64,000 nt of DNA from contig JABLUY010000041.1 of assembly GCA_013306675.1 (NCBI GenBank), positions 115,755 through 179,754 of the forward strand, given 5' to 3'. The notes under the pieces were generated by a model, which saw only the letters and a list, made by a program, of their open reading frames with translations, made no database searches and was not told the DNA's origin. How positions within the stretch are numbered: the stretch's first letter is position 1; every line of letters begins with the position of its first letter. Shown piece by piece: positions 40,328 to 49,003 of this stretch. Made by a program: the position numbers and the translations under genes. The DNA is from Thraustochytrium sp. TN22 (Eukaryota; Sar; Bigyra; Thraustochytrida; Thraustochytriidae).

Positions 40328-40389
40328 CTAGGAAAGACATGAAAGACGGGAGATGACCAACAAACCCTAAGCGAAGACGAAGTCGAAGT

Positions 40390-40390
<1 letters not shown>

Positions 40391-40420
<30 letters not shown>

Positions 40421-40624
40421 AAGAAGAAGAAGAAGAAGAAGAAGAAGAAGAAGAAGAAGAAGAAGAAGAAGAAGAAGAAGAAGAAGAAGAAGAAGAAGAA
40501 GAAGAAGAAGAAGAAGAAGAAGAAGAAGAAGAAGAAGAAGAAGAAGAAGAAGAAGAAGAAGAAGAAGAAGAAAGAAGAAGAAGAAGAAGAAGAAGAAGAA
40601 GAAGAAGAAGAAGAAGAAGAAGAA
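40391..40624 (+). repeat. Long (GAA)n/(TTC)n microsatellite
   Basis: About 78 AAG triplets, interrupted once by an extra A near 40571. Degenerate GAAGTAGAAG units continue to about 40670. The tract lies in the convergent gap between the kinase-like gene (+) and ERCC8 (-), probably in or next to both 3' untranslated regions. Open frames through it are poly-Phe/Ser/Leu artefacts. Confidence 0.97.
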
Positions 40625-40779
40625 AAGGAAGAAGTAGAAGTAGAAGAAGTAGAAGCAGAAGACGGCGAAGGACTCGGTGCTTCCCCGGCATCGACAGGCC
40701 CCATTCGTCGTGAATGCCTCCAGTCATGCGAGTTTTCGACATCAAAAAGCCGTTCATCTCTTGGCATTTACAGAATGTT

Positions 40780-42114
40780 TCACCCGCGGAGTTCTTCCAC
40801 GTCCGAAGTCCACTCGTCCTCGTCCGCTTCGAGGTCGACGAGCCCTCCCCCGGGCGGTCCTGGTTCCAGGACGGTGTGGCGCGAGGCGCCACGCGAGGGC
40901 GCAACGGAGGCGCGACGCGGAGACCAGCGCAGCAAGAGGCCGTCGAGGCCGACGGAGAAGAGCTCCTGCGTGGTCTCGCGCAGCGCGAGGCCAGCGATGC
41001 GCATAAAGTGTCCATTGCAGCGCGTGGCGACCGGGATGGTGTTGCCAGAGAGCACGTCAAAGCAGCCGAGCGCCTGGCCCTGCACGCCGACGGCGTGGAA
41101 GACAGTGAGCTTGTCGATGGGCGTCTCGCGGCCCGAGGCGACGAAGATGCCCGTGTTGGCGAGCGGCAGGCCGGTGGAGGAGGTGTAGTTGACAAAGGCA
41201 TTTTCGTAAATGGGCTCGTGCGAGTGAAGCTGGTGGTTTTGGAGCTCGCGCGGCACGCCGCGCAGCGTCCAGAGGCGCATGCGGCAGTCGACGCCCGAGG
41301 ACAGGAGCATGTTGCCGCCGGCGACGAACTGCAGGCCGTTGACGGCGCCGTCATGCGCGGAGTGCTGGTGGTCAACAAGCGCGCGGCGCGCGACGAGCGG
41401 CGCCTTGTGCTGGTCCAGGGTGGCGAAGCAAGCGCGGTCGCCGGAGCGGCGCAGATCCCAGAGGCGGATGCTGCGGTCGTAGCTCCCGGTGGCCAGCACG
41501 TACTCGGAGGCCGGCGACCAGGCGGCGCTGACCACGGCAGCGCGGTGGCCCTTGAGCACCTGCGTGCTCACGCCCGAGGCGAGGTCGCACAGGTGCACGA
41601 GCGGGCCGCCGGTGCCGCACGCCACGAGTCGCGCCGTGGCCGCGCCCGGCACGGGCGAGAGCGCCGCCACGTGCACGGCGTGTCGCAGCGGGAACTCCGT
41701 CACGGGCACGAAGGCGTCGGTGTCCCAGACCACGACGCGCGCGTCGCGGCCGGCCGACACGAAGAGCCCGAGGTCAGCTGCGAACCACGCCAGCGAGGTG
41801 ACGGCCTTGCCGTGGCCCGCGCCGCCGCCCGAGGCGCCGCGGCGGCCGGAGCTGCCCACGACGCCCTGCGCCGCCGGCAGCTGCACGTCGCGCAGCTGCA
41901 GCTCGCCCGTGCCGCGTCCCAGCAGCAGGAAGCGTTCCTGCAGCGCCTCCAGTGCCGTCGCGCCCCAGCCGCCGCCGCGCGCGTGCGCCGGGAACGGGTC
42001 GCGCACGTCCACCTCCAGGGACCGCAGCCGCGACGCCGCCACCTCGCGCTCCATGCGCCGCCGCGCCGCCGCCGCCGGCTCGGCCTCGCGGCCCAGCACG
42101 GCGGCGGCCCACAT
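40780..42114 (-). CDS. ERCC8: Cockayne syndrome A (ERCC8) WD40 protein
   Basis: A 444-residue WD40 propeller, slightly longer than human CSA (396). It matches CSA throughout: GKAVTSLAWFAADLGLFVSA with WDT, then RLVACGTGGPLVHLCDLASG, LKGHRAAVVSAAWSP, YDRSIRLWDLRRSGD, AHDGAVNGLQFVAGGNMLLS, MRLWTL, and the acidic end DEWTSDVEE. WDLR is a DWD-type motif for docking to DDB1. CSA is the substrate receptor of a CUL4-DDB1 ubiquitin ligase that acts with CSB and RNA polymerase II in transcription-coupled nucleotide excision repair. An insertion after SAHDGAVNGL (HSHEPIYENAFVNY and following) is longer than usual. The start is the first ATG. Divergent from the sirtuin gene. Confidence 0.88.
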   Translation of the reverse strand: MWAAAVLGREAEPAAAARRRMEREVAASRLRSLEVDVRDPFPAHARGGGWGATALEALQERFLLLGRGTGELQLRDVQLPAAQGVVGSSGRRGASGGGAGHGKAVTSLAWFAADLGLFVSAGRDARVVVWDTDAFVPVTEFPLRHAVHVAALSPVPGAATARLVACGTGGPLVHLCDLASGVSTQVLKGHRAAVVSAAWSPASEYVLATGSYDRSIRLWDLRRSGDRACFATLDQHKAPLVARRALVDHQHSAHDGAVNGLQFVAGGNMLLSSGVDCRMRLWTLRGVPRELQNHQLHSHEPIYENAFVNYTSSTGLPLANTGIFVASGRETPIDKLTVFHAVGVQGQALGCFDVLSGNTIPVATRCNGHFMRIAGLALRETTQELFSVGLDGLLLRWSPRRASVAPSRGASRHTVLEPGPPGGGLVDLEADEDEWTSDVEELRG

Positions 42115-42410
42115 GCCGCGCCTCGCGCGCCGCCGCCCCGCGGCGCGCGCTCTGCTTCTGGTTCTGCGGCGGGCTCTCGCGCGGTCTCCCGCGCATGCTC
42201 GTGCTCGTGCTCATGCTCATGCTCGTGCTCAGGCCCATGAACGTGCTCTTGCTCGTCCCCGTCGTCAAAGTCGAAGTCAAAGTCGAGGAGGACGCCGAGA
42301 GCGTCGCTGCAGCGGCAGGCAGTCCGCCAACCTGACCACGAGCGCGGGCAGGCAGGCAGGCAGGCAGGAAGGCAGGCAGGCGGCGCGGCGCGGCGCGAAG
42401 GGAAGCAAGG
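42115..42410. repeat. Divergent promoter region with simple repeats
   Basis: Holds GCTCRT hexamer repeats (about 42190-42235) and GGCA tetranucleotide repeats (about 42346-42382) between the ERCC8 and sirtuin starts. No gene. Confidence 0.6.
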
Positions 42411-43367
42411 ATGGCGAGCGGCGCGACGGAGGTCGCGGCGCTGCTGCAGCGCAGCCAGCGCGTGGGCGTGCTGCTGGGCGCCGGCATCTCGGTCGGAAGC
42501 GGCATCCCGGACTTTCGGTCACCCGGGGGCATGTACGACACGCTGCGGCCTGAGCTGCTCACGGCCACGCCCGCGCAGAGGGCGCTCATGCGCGCCGACC
42601 CGACGGCCGTCGTCAGCTGGACGCTCTTCCGCGAGAACCAGCTGCCGTACCTGGAGCTGCGCAGGCCGTTTATCCTCGGCATCCACGAGGGCCGCTGGCG
42701 GCCTTCGCTCGCGCACTACTTTCTCCGCGAGCTCGCGGACCGCGGCAAGCTCCACCGCTGCTACTCGCAGAACATCGACGGCCTCGAGCTCATGACCGGC
42801 ATCGACCCGGCGCGCGTCGTCACCTGCCACGGCAGTCTTGGCGAGGTGTCCTGCGAGTGGTGCGGCGCCGCAGCCGACCGTGCGACCTTTGTGCAGGACC
42901 TGCGCGCCAGCATCCGGGACATTTACCAAGAGCCCGCCGAGACCGGCCCCGACGGCAGCCCTGCCAAGTCCACGCCCATTCCATGCGCGTCCTGCGGCAA
43001 GCCGGGGGTCAAGCCTTCCACCGTGCTCTACGGCCGCCACCTCCCAGCCAGCTTCTTTTCCGCCATGGAGCAGGACTTCCCCGACGCTGTCGACCTCCTT
43101 CTCATCATTGGCACCAGCCTCACGGTCGGCCCGGCCAACCAGATCCCCGGTCTCGCCAGCCCCAGTACGCCGCGGGTGCTCATCAACATGGAGCCCGTCG
43201 GCCTCGACCTGCCTCGTCCTCTCGACTTTGCATCGCCGCGCGACCACTTCCTCCAGGGCCCGTGCGATGACTCTTGCAAGGCTCTTCTCCGCGAGCTCGG
43301 CTGGTACGAGGCATTCTCCGATCGCTTTCGCACCGACGTCGCCAAGCCCGACATGCTCGCGAAGTAG
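42411..43367 (+). CDS. Sirtuin (NAD+-dependent protein deacylase)
   Basis: A 318-residue Sir2 protein. NAD-binding motifs are GAGISVGSGIPDFRS (23-37) and QNIDG (120-124); the catalytic base is His140 in CHGS; the zinc site is Cys148/Cys151 and Cys192/Cys195; GTSL (234-237) completes the Rossmann fold. The loop that usually reads FGExLP is YGRHLP (207-212). The residue spacing fits the SIRT1/2/3-type classes of eukaryotes, so it may deacetylate histones or tubulin, but subclass and location are not clear. No targeting peptide is obvious. The start is the first ATG. Intronless. Confidence 0.92.
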   Translation: MASGATEVAALLQRSQRVGVLLGAGISVGSGIPDFRSPGGMYDTLRPELLTATPAQRALMRADPTAVVSWTLFRENQLPYLELRRPFILGIHEGRWRPSLAHYFLRELADRGKLHRCYSQNIDGLELMTGIDPARVVTCHGSLGEVSCEWCGAAADRATFVQDLRASIRDIYQEPAETGPDGSPAKSTPIPCASCGKPGVKPSTVLYGRHLPASFFSAMEQDFPDAVDLLLIIGTSLTVGPANQIPGLASPSTPRVLINMEPVGLDLPRPLDFASPRDHFLQGPCDDSCKALLRELGWYEAFSDRFRTDVAKPDMLAK

Positions 43368-43846
43368 CTGCACGCCTGTCGAGCATCCTGCCACGCCCGA
43401 CACGCCCGCCAACGCGCAGCACGCCTCTTCAGTACCATTCCACGTCCACGTCCGCGACGGCGTCGCCCTTCACCTCTCAGACACCCGCATCGCAGGCCGT
43501 GCATCTCCTCCGCCTCCCTCTCGCCCTCTTCAAGCCAAGCCATGCCAAGCCGCACGAGTTCTCGGCCCCGCGCGCCACGTCCACCTCCCGGCGCTCGACG
43601 ACCATTCCTGCAGACATCTCTCTCTCCCTCTCTCTCGTAGCAAGTAGCAAAAGCTGGCCAGGCTAATTTCCTCGCCGTCGTCGTCCGCCACGACGTCCGC
43701 GCCTCCTCCGTCGCGGCCGCTTTTCCTGGCCCTGGCCCGAGCCCGCGGCGCCGAGCAGCTCCGGGTCGCGGAGCCCGTGCAGCTCGAGGCGGTGGTCGTT
43801 CAGGTTGCGGTGGTCGCGCGCGGCGCGGCAGACCGGCAACCGGTTG
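43368..43846. other. Intergenic region
   Basis: Downstream of the sirtuin. Contains TCTC repeats (about 43616-43640) and GC-rich sequence. No gene is supported; large open frames here have no recognisable domain. Confidence 0.45.
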
Positions 43847-44275
43847 ATGTGGTCGACGCCGGGCGGGAGCGGCGGGCGCGCGCGGGCGGAGGGCGCGGGC
43901 GCGGGCGCGGCGGCCGCGCGCGCGCGCGCGCGGCGGCAGGGCCTGCAGCCGCCGCGGTACGCGGCGGCGGCGGCGACGCCGGCCAGCGGGGCGCGGCCGC
44001 GCGGCGGCAGCGGCGGCGGCGGCGGCGGCGGCGGCGAGGCCAACGTGCTGGCGGCGCGGCCGCAGCGGACGGCGGCGCAGCAGCAGCTGGCGGACGAGCA
44101 GGAGGTCGCCACCGAGGCGCTCCTGGACAAGATCAAGGAGCAGGCGCGCGCGAGAGAGCTCGGACTCGGCGCGCGCAGGGTGCTCGTGAGTGATATGCTG
44201 GACAACCTCCGGCTGCTGGAGCAAGAAATCGACGGCGACCAGTGGCTTTACGAGGACGCGCCGGCGCTGCACTAA
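43847..44275 (+). CDS. Small hypothetical protein with conserved-looking helical C-terminus
   Basis: A 142-residue ORF from the ATG at 43847. The first 80 residues are Gly/Ala/Arg-rich and could be non-coding or intron. The last 65 (AAQQQLADEQEVATEALLDK, then VLVSDMLDNLRLLEQEIDGD and QWLY) have balanced composition and a helical pattern that looks selected. I do not recognise the family. The true start may lie in an upstream exon. It lies 81 bp before the GatB gene on the same strand. Confidence 0.5.
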   Translation: MWSTPGGSGGRARAEGAGAGAAAARARARRQGLQPPRYAAAAATPASGARPRGGSGGGGGGGGEANVLAARPQRTAAQQQLADEQEVATEALLDKIKEQARARELGLGARRVLVSDMLDNLRLLEQEIDGDQWLYEDAPALH

Positions 44276-44356
44276 CATAGGTCGGGTACCGGAGGACTGT
44301 ACGTCGGCTACCGTACGAGCGGCAAAAAGCGTCGGCGCGGCGCGCGCGTTTCGAGG

Positions 44357-46138
44357 ATGGCATCTGCGGCGGTGGCCAGGGCGGCCAAGGCTGTCTCCGA
44401 GGCCGGGGCCGTCTCGTGGCGCGTGCGCGTGGGCATCGAAATTCACGCGCGCGTGCTGGCGCGAACCAAGCTGTTCTCGGGCGCGTCCACAAGCTTCGCG
44501 CACGACGCGCTCAACCCGAACGAGCAGGTGGCGCTCGTGGACGCCGGTACGCCCGGGACGCTGCCGCGCGTGAACGCTGCCTGCGTGGATCAGGCCATCC
44601 GCACTGGTCTGGCGCTGCAGGGCCGCGTGCAAACGCGCTCCATCTTTGAGCGCAAGCACTACTTTTACGGCGACTCCCCGCTGGGCTACCAAATCACCCA
44701 GCAGCGCGAGCCCATCATCGTGGGCGGCGCGCTGACGGTGCAGCTCGCGCAGGGGTCACGCGAGGAGGCGCTCGCAGCGGCCGCCGAGGCGCAAACCGCC
44801 AAGATGAAGAAAACAAAGAAAGGAAAGAAGTCGAAGAAGAACAAGGCCGCTGCTGCTGCTGCTTCCGCGGCGGTGGCGGAGGCCGAGGGCAGCGACGCCG
44901 AGAGCACGGCGGACGAGTCTGCCGGCCCGGTGCTCTGGCTGCCCGACGACACGCGCCGCGAGGTGCGCATCACGCGCATCCAGCTGGAGCAGGATACCGG
45001 GCGCATGTTGCCCACCGTGGACGGCCGCAAGCAGCTGCTGGATCTGAACCGAGCTGGCACGGGCGTCATGGAGATCGTCACAGAGCCCGACATGCAGTCG
45101 CCGCAGGAGGCCGCCGCCTTCGTGCGCACCATGCAGACCCTGCTGCGCACAGTTGGCACCTGCGACGGCAACATGGAGGACGGCTCGCTGCGCGCCGACG
45201 TCAACGTGTCGGTGCACGCGCCAGGCGTCAACTCGCACCGCGTCGAGGTGAAGAACCTCAACTCGGTGCGCTCCGTAGGGCGCGCCGTGCAATACGAGGC
45301 CGAGCGCCTAATGCAGCTCTACGAGGACGCCGCACCGGACGACGTGCCCACCATGGCGCGTCCCGCCGAGACGCGCGCCTTTGACGCGCTTGAGGGCATC
45401 TCGCGTCAGCTCCGCGACAAGGAGGGCGCCGCCGACTACCGCTTCTTCCCCGACCCAGACCTGCCGCCGCTCGTGCTTGACGACGCGCGCGTGCAGCACC
45501 TGGCCGAAACGCTGCCCCCGCTGCCCGAGGAGGTGCTCGCGCGCCTGCAGGGCCCTGGTGTGGGCTTGCCCGCCGACGACGCCCTCGTGCTCTTCCACGA
45601 GGATGGCGCCGTCGCCTACTTTGATCGTGTCTGCGCTTCGCTCGCCACTCGGCCTGACGCGCCGCCCGACGCGCCCGCGCAGGCTGCCAACTGGATCTGC
45701 AGCGTCTTGCTCGGCATCGGCGAGCAGGCGCCGCTCGCCACCAAACTCAACCCGGACTTCCTCGCCGGCATCATCATCATGGTGCACACGGAGGAGATCT
45801 CCCGTCTCACGGCGAAGACCTTGCTTGCCGAGGCCCAGGGAGACCTCGCCGCCGCGGACCCGCGTCCGCTCGTCGAGGCGCGTGGCCTTGCGCAGATCAA
45901 CGACCCCGACCAGCTCACTGCGCTCGTGCGCTCCGTCTTTGACCAGATGCTCGCTGCACCCAAGGGGCGCAAGCTCATTTACTCTTACCTCGACGGCAAG
46001 GACGCCCTTTTCGCAAGTTTTATTGGTCAGGTCATGCGCACAAGCGAGCAGCGCGCCAACCCGCGTCTCCTCGAGCCTATTCTCCGAGCTGCTCTCGACA
46101 CCATCAAGGCCGACCGCGACAGCGGCAAGCTCAAATAA
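44357..46138 (+). CDS. GATB: Glu-tRNA(Gln)/Asp-tRNA(Asn) amidotransferase subunit B
   Basis: A 593-residue GatB. With GatA and GatC it converts misacylated Glu-tRNA(Gln) to Gln-tRNA(Gln), in eukaryotes in mitochondria (and plastids). Family motifs are VGIEIHARVLARTKLFSGAS (about 34-53), RKHYFYGDSPLGYQITQQ (about 97-114), RITRIQLEQDTGRML, DLNRAGTGVMEIVTEPD, and VNVSVHAPG with RVEVKNLNSVRSV. The C-terminal YqeY-like tail domain is present to LIYSYLDGKDALFASFIGQV. Oddity: an insertion of about 40 residues (about 145-195), Lys-rich then Ala/Glu-rich, interrupts the cradle domain between QGSREE and LWLPDD. The N-terminus is Ala/Arg-rich, fitting a presequence. Confidence 0.93.
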   Translation: MASAAVARAAKAVSEAGAVSWRVRVGIEIHARVLARTKLFSGASTSFAHDALNPNEQVALVDAGTPGTLPRVNAACVDQAIRTGLALQGRVQTRSIFERKHYFYGDSPLGYQITQQREPIIVGGALTVQLAQGSREEALAAAAEAQTAKMKKTKKGKKSKKNKAAAAAASAAVAEAEGSDAESTADESAGPVLWLPDDTRREVRITRIQLEQDTGRMLPTVDGRKQLLDLNRAGTGVMEIVTEPDMQSPQEAAAFVRTMQTLLRTVGTCDGNMEDGSLRADVNVSVHAPGVNSHRVEVKNLNSVRSVGRAVQYEAERLMQLYEDAAPDDVPTMARPAETRAFDALEGISRQLRDKEGAADYRFFPDPDLPPLVLDDARVQHLAETLPPLPEEVLARLQGPGVGLPADDALVLFHEDGAVAYFDRVCASLATRPDAPPDAPAQAANWICSVLLGIGEQAPLATKLNPDFLAGIIIMVHTEEISRLTAKTLLAEAQGDLAAADPRPLVEARGLAQINDPDQLTALVRSVFDQMLAAPKGRKLIYSYLDGKDALFASFIGQVMRTSEQRANPRLLEPILRAALDTIKADRDSGKLK

Positions 46139-46216
46139 GCCCTTGAAGTATAGCTCCATGCCAAGACATGGTGGCCACGATTCGTGCCAGGATACAGTTT
46201 GACAAGCAGCATCAAG

Positions 46217-46275
46217 CAGCGGCAAGTAGCGGCAACCAGCGGCAACCAGCGGCAACCAGCGGCAACCAGCGGCAA
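46217..46275. repeat. 10-bp minisatellite
   Basis: Five to six head-to-tail copies of CGGCAACCAG (with CGGCAAGTA variants at the edges), inside the 480-bp intergenic gap 46139-46621. The rest of that gap holds no supported gene. Confidence 0.85.
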
Positions 46276-46621
46276 GTATAAGATTTACACCAACAGGAAT
46301 ACCCAAAAGAACCTTTTTACTTCACGGTCGTGGCGCCTGCTTCGAGCCTAATTATAAGCAGAAAAGGTTCTCGACGAACTTGGTCACGGCGCATGAAGTT
46401 TTACGTGATGACGTACGCGTCGCGCGCTCAAATTGACTCAGACCAGACTTTCCCGCTACCTACGGCGGGCGCACCCGCCCGGTTGTCCGTTCATCGGGGA
46501 CATCCCGGGGCCACTCCACCGGAGTGCAGTGCAGCGAGCTCAAGATCAAAGGTCACCGAAACCGGGGCGCACGCCTGCGCACGCCTGCGCAAGCAGACAT
46601 CAAAGTCAGCAGCGGGAAAGA

Positions 46622-47725
46622 ATGGCCGGAGACGAGGTCTCGGCGGCAGACGCGCCCGAGAAGACGGGAGAGGAGACCAAGGCGGAAACTGGCGAGAACC
46701 ACGTGGACGACGTCGTGATCAAGGCCGAAGAGGAAATCAAGGAATGCAAGGCCGAGGACGAGGCCAAGGCTGAAAGCGAGACAAAAGCGCAAGACTCGCC
46801 CCAGATTCAGGATGAGACCCTAATGGGCGAGCAAACAACGAGAAACAAGGACGTCGAGGCCGACACGGGTGCCGCTTCTCCATTGACCGCGGCGAAGGAG
46901 AGCGACGCAGGCCCGCCACAGACGACGGGACATGGACCGACACGTGATGAGGAGCCGAAGCGTGCGCGGCCTGCTCCGGTGCAAAAGCCTTCTCGCCCAG
47001 ACCACGGGGAAGATGTCGTGCCGGTCTTTGTGGAGGTGTCGTCCCCGCAGAGCGCGTTGCACCGAAGCGGAAAGTTGCGTGCGACAAGCGCCGGCGAGGC
47101 GCGCGAGCCTGCATTTGCGCATGCAATCTTCAAAAACTATCTGTGGACCAAGCACGGCGCGGGACGGCTTCCTGGGCAACCTGCGCGTGTGCTTGTGCTG
47201 GTGGGGCGTCGGTCGGACTTCATCGAGCGGCACAGCATCGCGACGAGCGTAGTGCACGCGGCGCTTCATGCCGGTGCCATCGTCATTGAGGATGCCGGCA
47301 TGGAGTCCGTGCTTGCGGGGATGCAAAGCATGCCCAAGGTGCTGCCGGACGTGATTGGCCTGTGCCCAGGTGAACTTGCGGGCCCACAGTGCAAGGCGCA
47401 CCGCGTGACGCTGGAGATCCGCGCGTGCGCAGATCGGGACGACCCGACGTTTGCGCGCGCCAAGCTCGGACTCGCCGAGAGCCTCGCGGACGGCAACAAG
47501 GTGGTGGTCTTCGACATGGGCACGGACGCAAGCTGTGGCGCGTCTGCAGCGGCGCACGAGGCAGCGCGCCTGGGCTGGCCCGTGGTGGCCCTCGCTGACG
47601 GCGCGCTCCCACACGGCGCGGATGGGGCCCAGTGCACGGAGCTGCCGCACAACGCGTACCTGCACGAGGCAGAGGTTGCCTCGCTGCTGCACCTTCACCT
47701 GACGGTGAACCTATTTGCGCTCTAA
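46622..47725 (+). CDS. Hypothetical alpha/beta protein with acidic N-terminus
   Basis: A 367-residue protein. Residues 1-125 are disordered (Glu/Lys/Ala-rich). From about 190 to 360 alternating strands and helices appear: RVLVLVGRRSDF, AGAIVIEDAG, VLPDVIGLCPG, then KVVVFDMGTDASCG, and WPVVALADGA. This looks Rossmann-like and is faintly like SLOG/LSDAT domains, but key glycines are not convincing. I do not recognise the family. The ATG at 46622 (GAATGGCCG) is chosen because the upstream frame is non-conserved-looking. Convergent with the coiled-coil gene, with only 58 bp between stops. Confidence 0.7.
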   Translation: MAGDEVSAADAPEKTGEETKAETGENHVDDVVIKAEEEIKECKAEDEAKAESETKAQDSPQIQDETLMGEQTTRNKDVEADTGAASPLTAAKESDAGPPQTTGHGPTRDEEPKRARPAPVQKPSRPDHGEDVVPVFVEVSSPQSALHRSGKLRATSAGEAREPAFAHAIFKNYLWTKHGAGRLPGQPARVLVLVGRRSDFIERHSIATSVVHAALHAGAIVIEDAGMESVLAGMQSMPKVLPDVIGLCPGELAGPQCKAHRVTLEIRACADRDDPTFARAKLGLAESLADGNKVVVFDMGTDASCGASAAAHEAARLGWPVVALADGALPHGADGAQCTELPHNAYLHEAEVASLLHLHLTVNLFAL

Positions 47726-47783
47726 CTAACTTTTTCAACTGTAAAGCAAGGGTCGCATCGCATTGATAATGTCATCTACCGAT

Positions 47784-48674
47784 TCATAGGCCAAGCTTGT
47801 TCTTGAGCGCGATGGTGCGCTGCTCGCGCATCTCCTTCTCGAACTGCATGCGCTTCTGGCGGCGGAACTCCTGCTGCATCTGCTTGCGCTGGCGTTCGGC
47901 GCGCATGGCGGCCATGAGGTCCTGCTTGCGGTTGAGGTTGGTCTTCTCGACCTCGATGAGGGCCTTGAGGCGGCGCTCCTCCTCCATGATGAGGCGCTTC
48001 TCGGCGCGCAGGGCGTCAAGGTCTGAGGCCTCCTGGAGGGCCTTGAGAATGATATCATTCTTGACCTTGTTGCGGCGCTGCACTGCGCGCGCTTCGCGGC
48101 GCACGGCCTCCTCTAGACGCGCGCGGTTCTCCTCCTCGATGCGCTCGTTCTCGGCGATAAGATTAATGAGGAAGGGGGACTTTTCCAGCTTGGATTTCCA
48201 GGTCGCTTCCTTCTTGATACGCTGCCGCTGCAGCTTACTGCGCTGGAGGGCGCGCGTCTCGATCAGGTCGCGCTTGACAGACTCGCGTTCCAAGAAGCGC
48301 TGCTCCATGAGGCGCTGTGAGCGCGCCAGCATGCGTCGGCGCGTCTCTGCGTCGGGATCGTCTTCGCCCAGGTCTTCGCCGTCGCCGGCCTCCTTGGCCT
48401 CGACGCCGCTCCTGCCCTTGCGCGTCTTCTTCCGGCTTCGCCTGGAACCTTTGCGCCGGCGCCGCGCCGCTGGCTTGGGCGCGCCGCTCTCATCCACCTC
48501 CATGCTCTCGCCGTCCTTGCTCTCCTCCCCCACCTCCTCGCCGTCGCTCTCGTCGCCCCAGCCCTCGTCATCTTCCCCCAACTTGTGCTCCTCCTCCTCG
48601 TCGTCGTTGCCTTCGTCGGCGTGGCCGAACCCGCGCTCGCCCTCGCGCAGCTCGAGTTCCTTGTCACCAGCCAT
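47784..48674 (-). CDS. Charged coiled-coil protein
   Basis: A 296-residue protein. Residues 1-65 are very acidic; about 66-90 are a basic patch (RRRRKGSRRSRKKTRKGR) that could act as a nuclear signal. Residues 105-296 are almost continuous charged helix (RRMLARSQRLMEQRFLERES; KKEATWKSKLEKSPFLINLI; RTIALKNKLGL at the end). No known domain. It diverges from the CCDC42/CFAP73 gene with a shared 329-bp promoter gap, so a related cytoskeletal role is possible but unproven. Confidence 0.75.
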   Translation of the reverse strand: MAGDKELELREGERGFGHADEGNDDEEEEHKLGEDDEGWGDESDGEEVGEESKDGESMEVDESGAPKPAARRRRKGSRRSRKKTRKGRSGVEAKEAGDGEDLGEDDPDAETRRRMLARSQRLMEQRFLERESVKRDLIETRALQRSKLQRQRIKKEATWKSKLEKSPFLINLIAENERIEEENRARLEEAVRREARAVQRRNKVKNDIILKALQEASDLDALRAEKRLIMEEERRLKALIEVEKTNLNRKQDLMAAMRAERQRKQMQQEFRRQKRMQFEKEMREQRTIALKNKLGL

Positions 48675-49003
48675 GGTTGGCGCACGTGCTGCGCGTGGGT
48701 CTATCCGCTCCGGCAATCGCCCTGCCGCCCGCCAGCGCGCCGCCGCGCGTGCCGACTGCCGCGCGACTTGATGTGGAGCCTCTCGCCGCGCCGAGGTCGC
48801 TCGGCTCCAGGGGTGCGCGCCGAGGCTCGGAAAGCATGTTCTCCAACGCATCTGCGGCGGCGTCAGGCGGCACTGCGCTGCGATCAATCAAACGATCGCT
48901 CCAGCGGCGAGTCCGAGCGCGACGAAGACAAGAGCGCGGCGCGGCGCAGCCGTGGCGCGGTGCGGCGCAGTGCGCCCTGCTCTCGCAGCAAAGTGAGCGT
49001 GTC
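48675..49003. promoter_or_regulatory. Shared divergent promoter region
   Basis: 329 bp between the starts of the charged coiled-coil gene (-) and the CCDC42/CFAP73 gene (+). Both promoters must lie here or in the transcribed leaders. No TATA box or defined element could be assigned. Confidence 0.4.

Noticed and set aside
40162-41378. Poly-Phe and poly-Ser/Leu frames through the GAA tract as genes
   Set aside because: They are translations of the microsatellite and of antisense or off-frame sequence.
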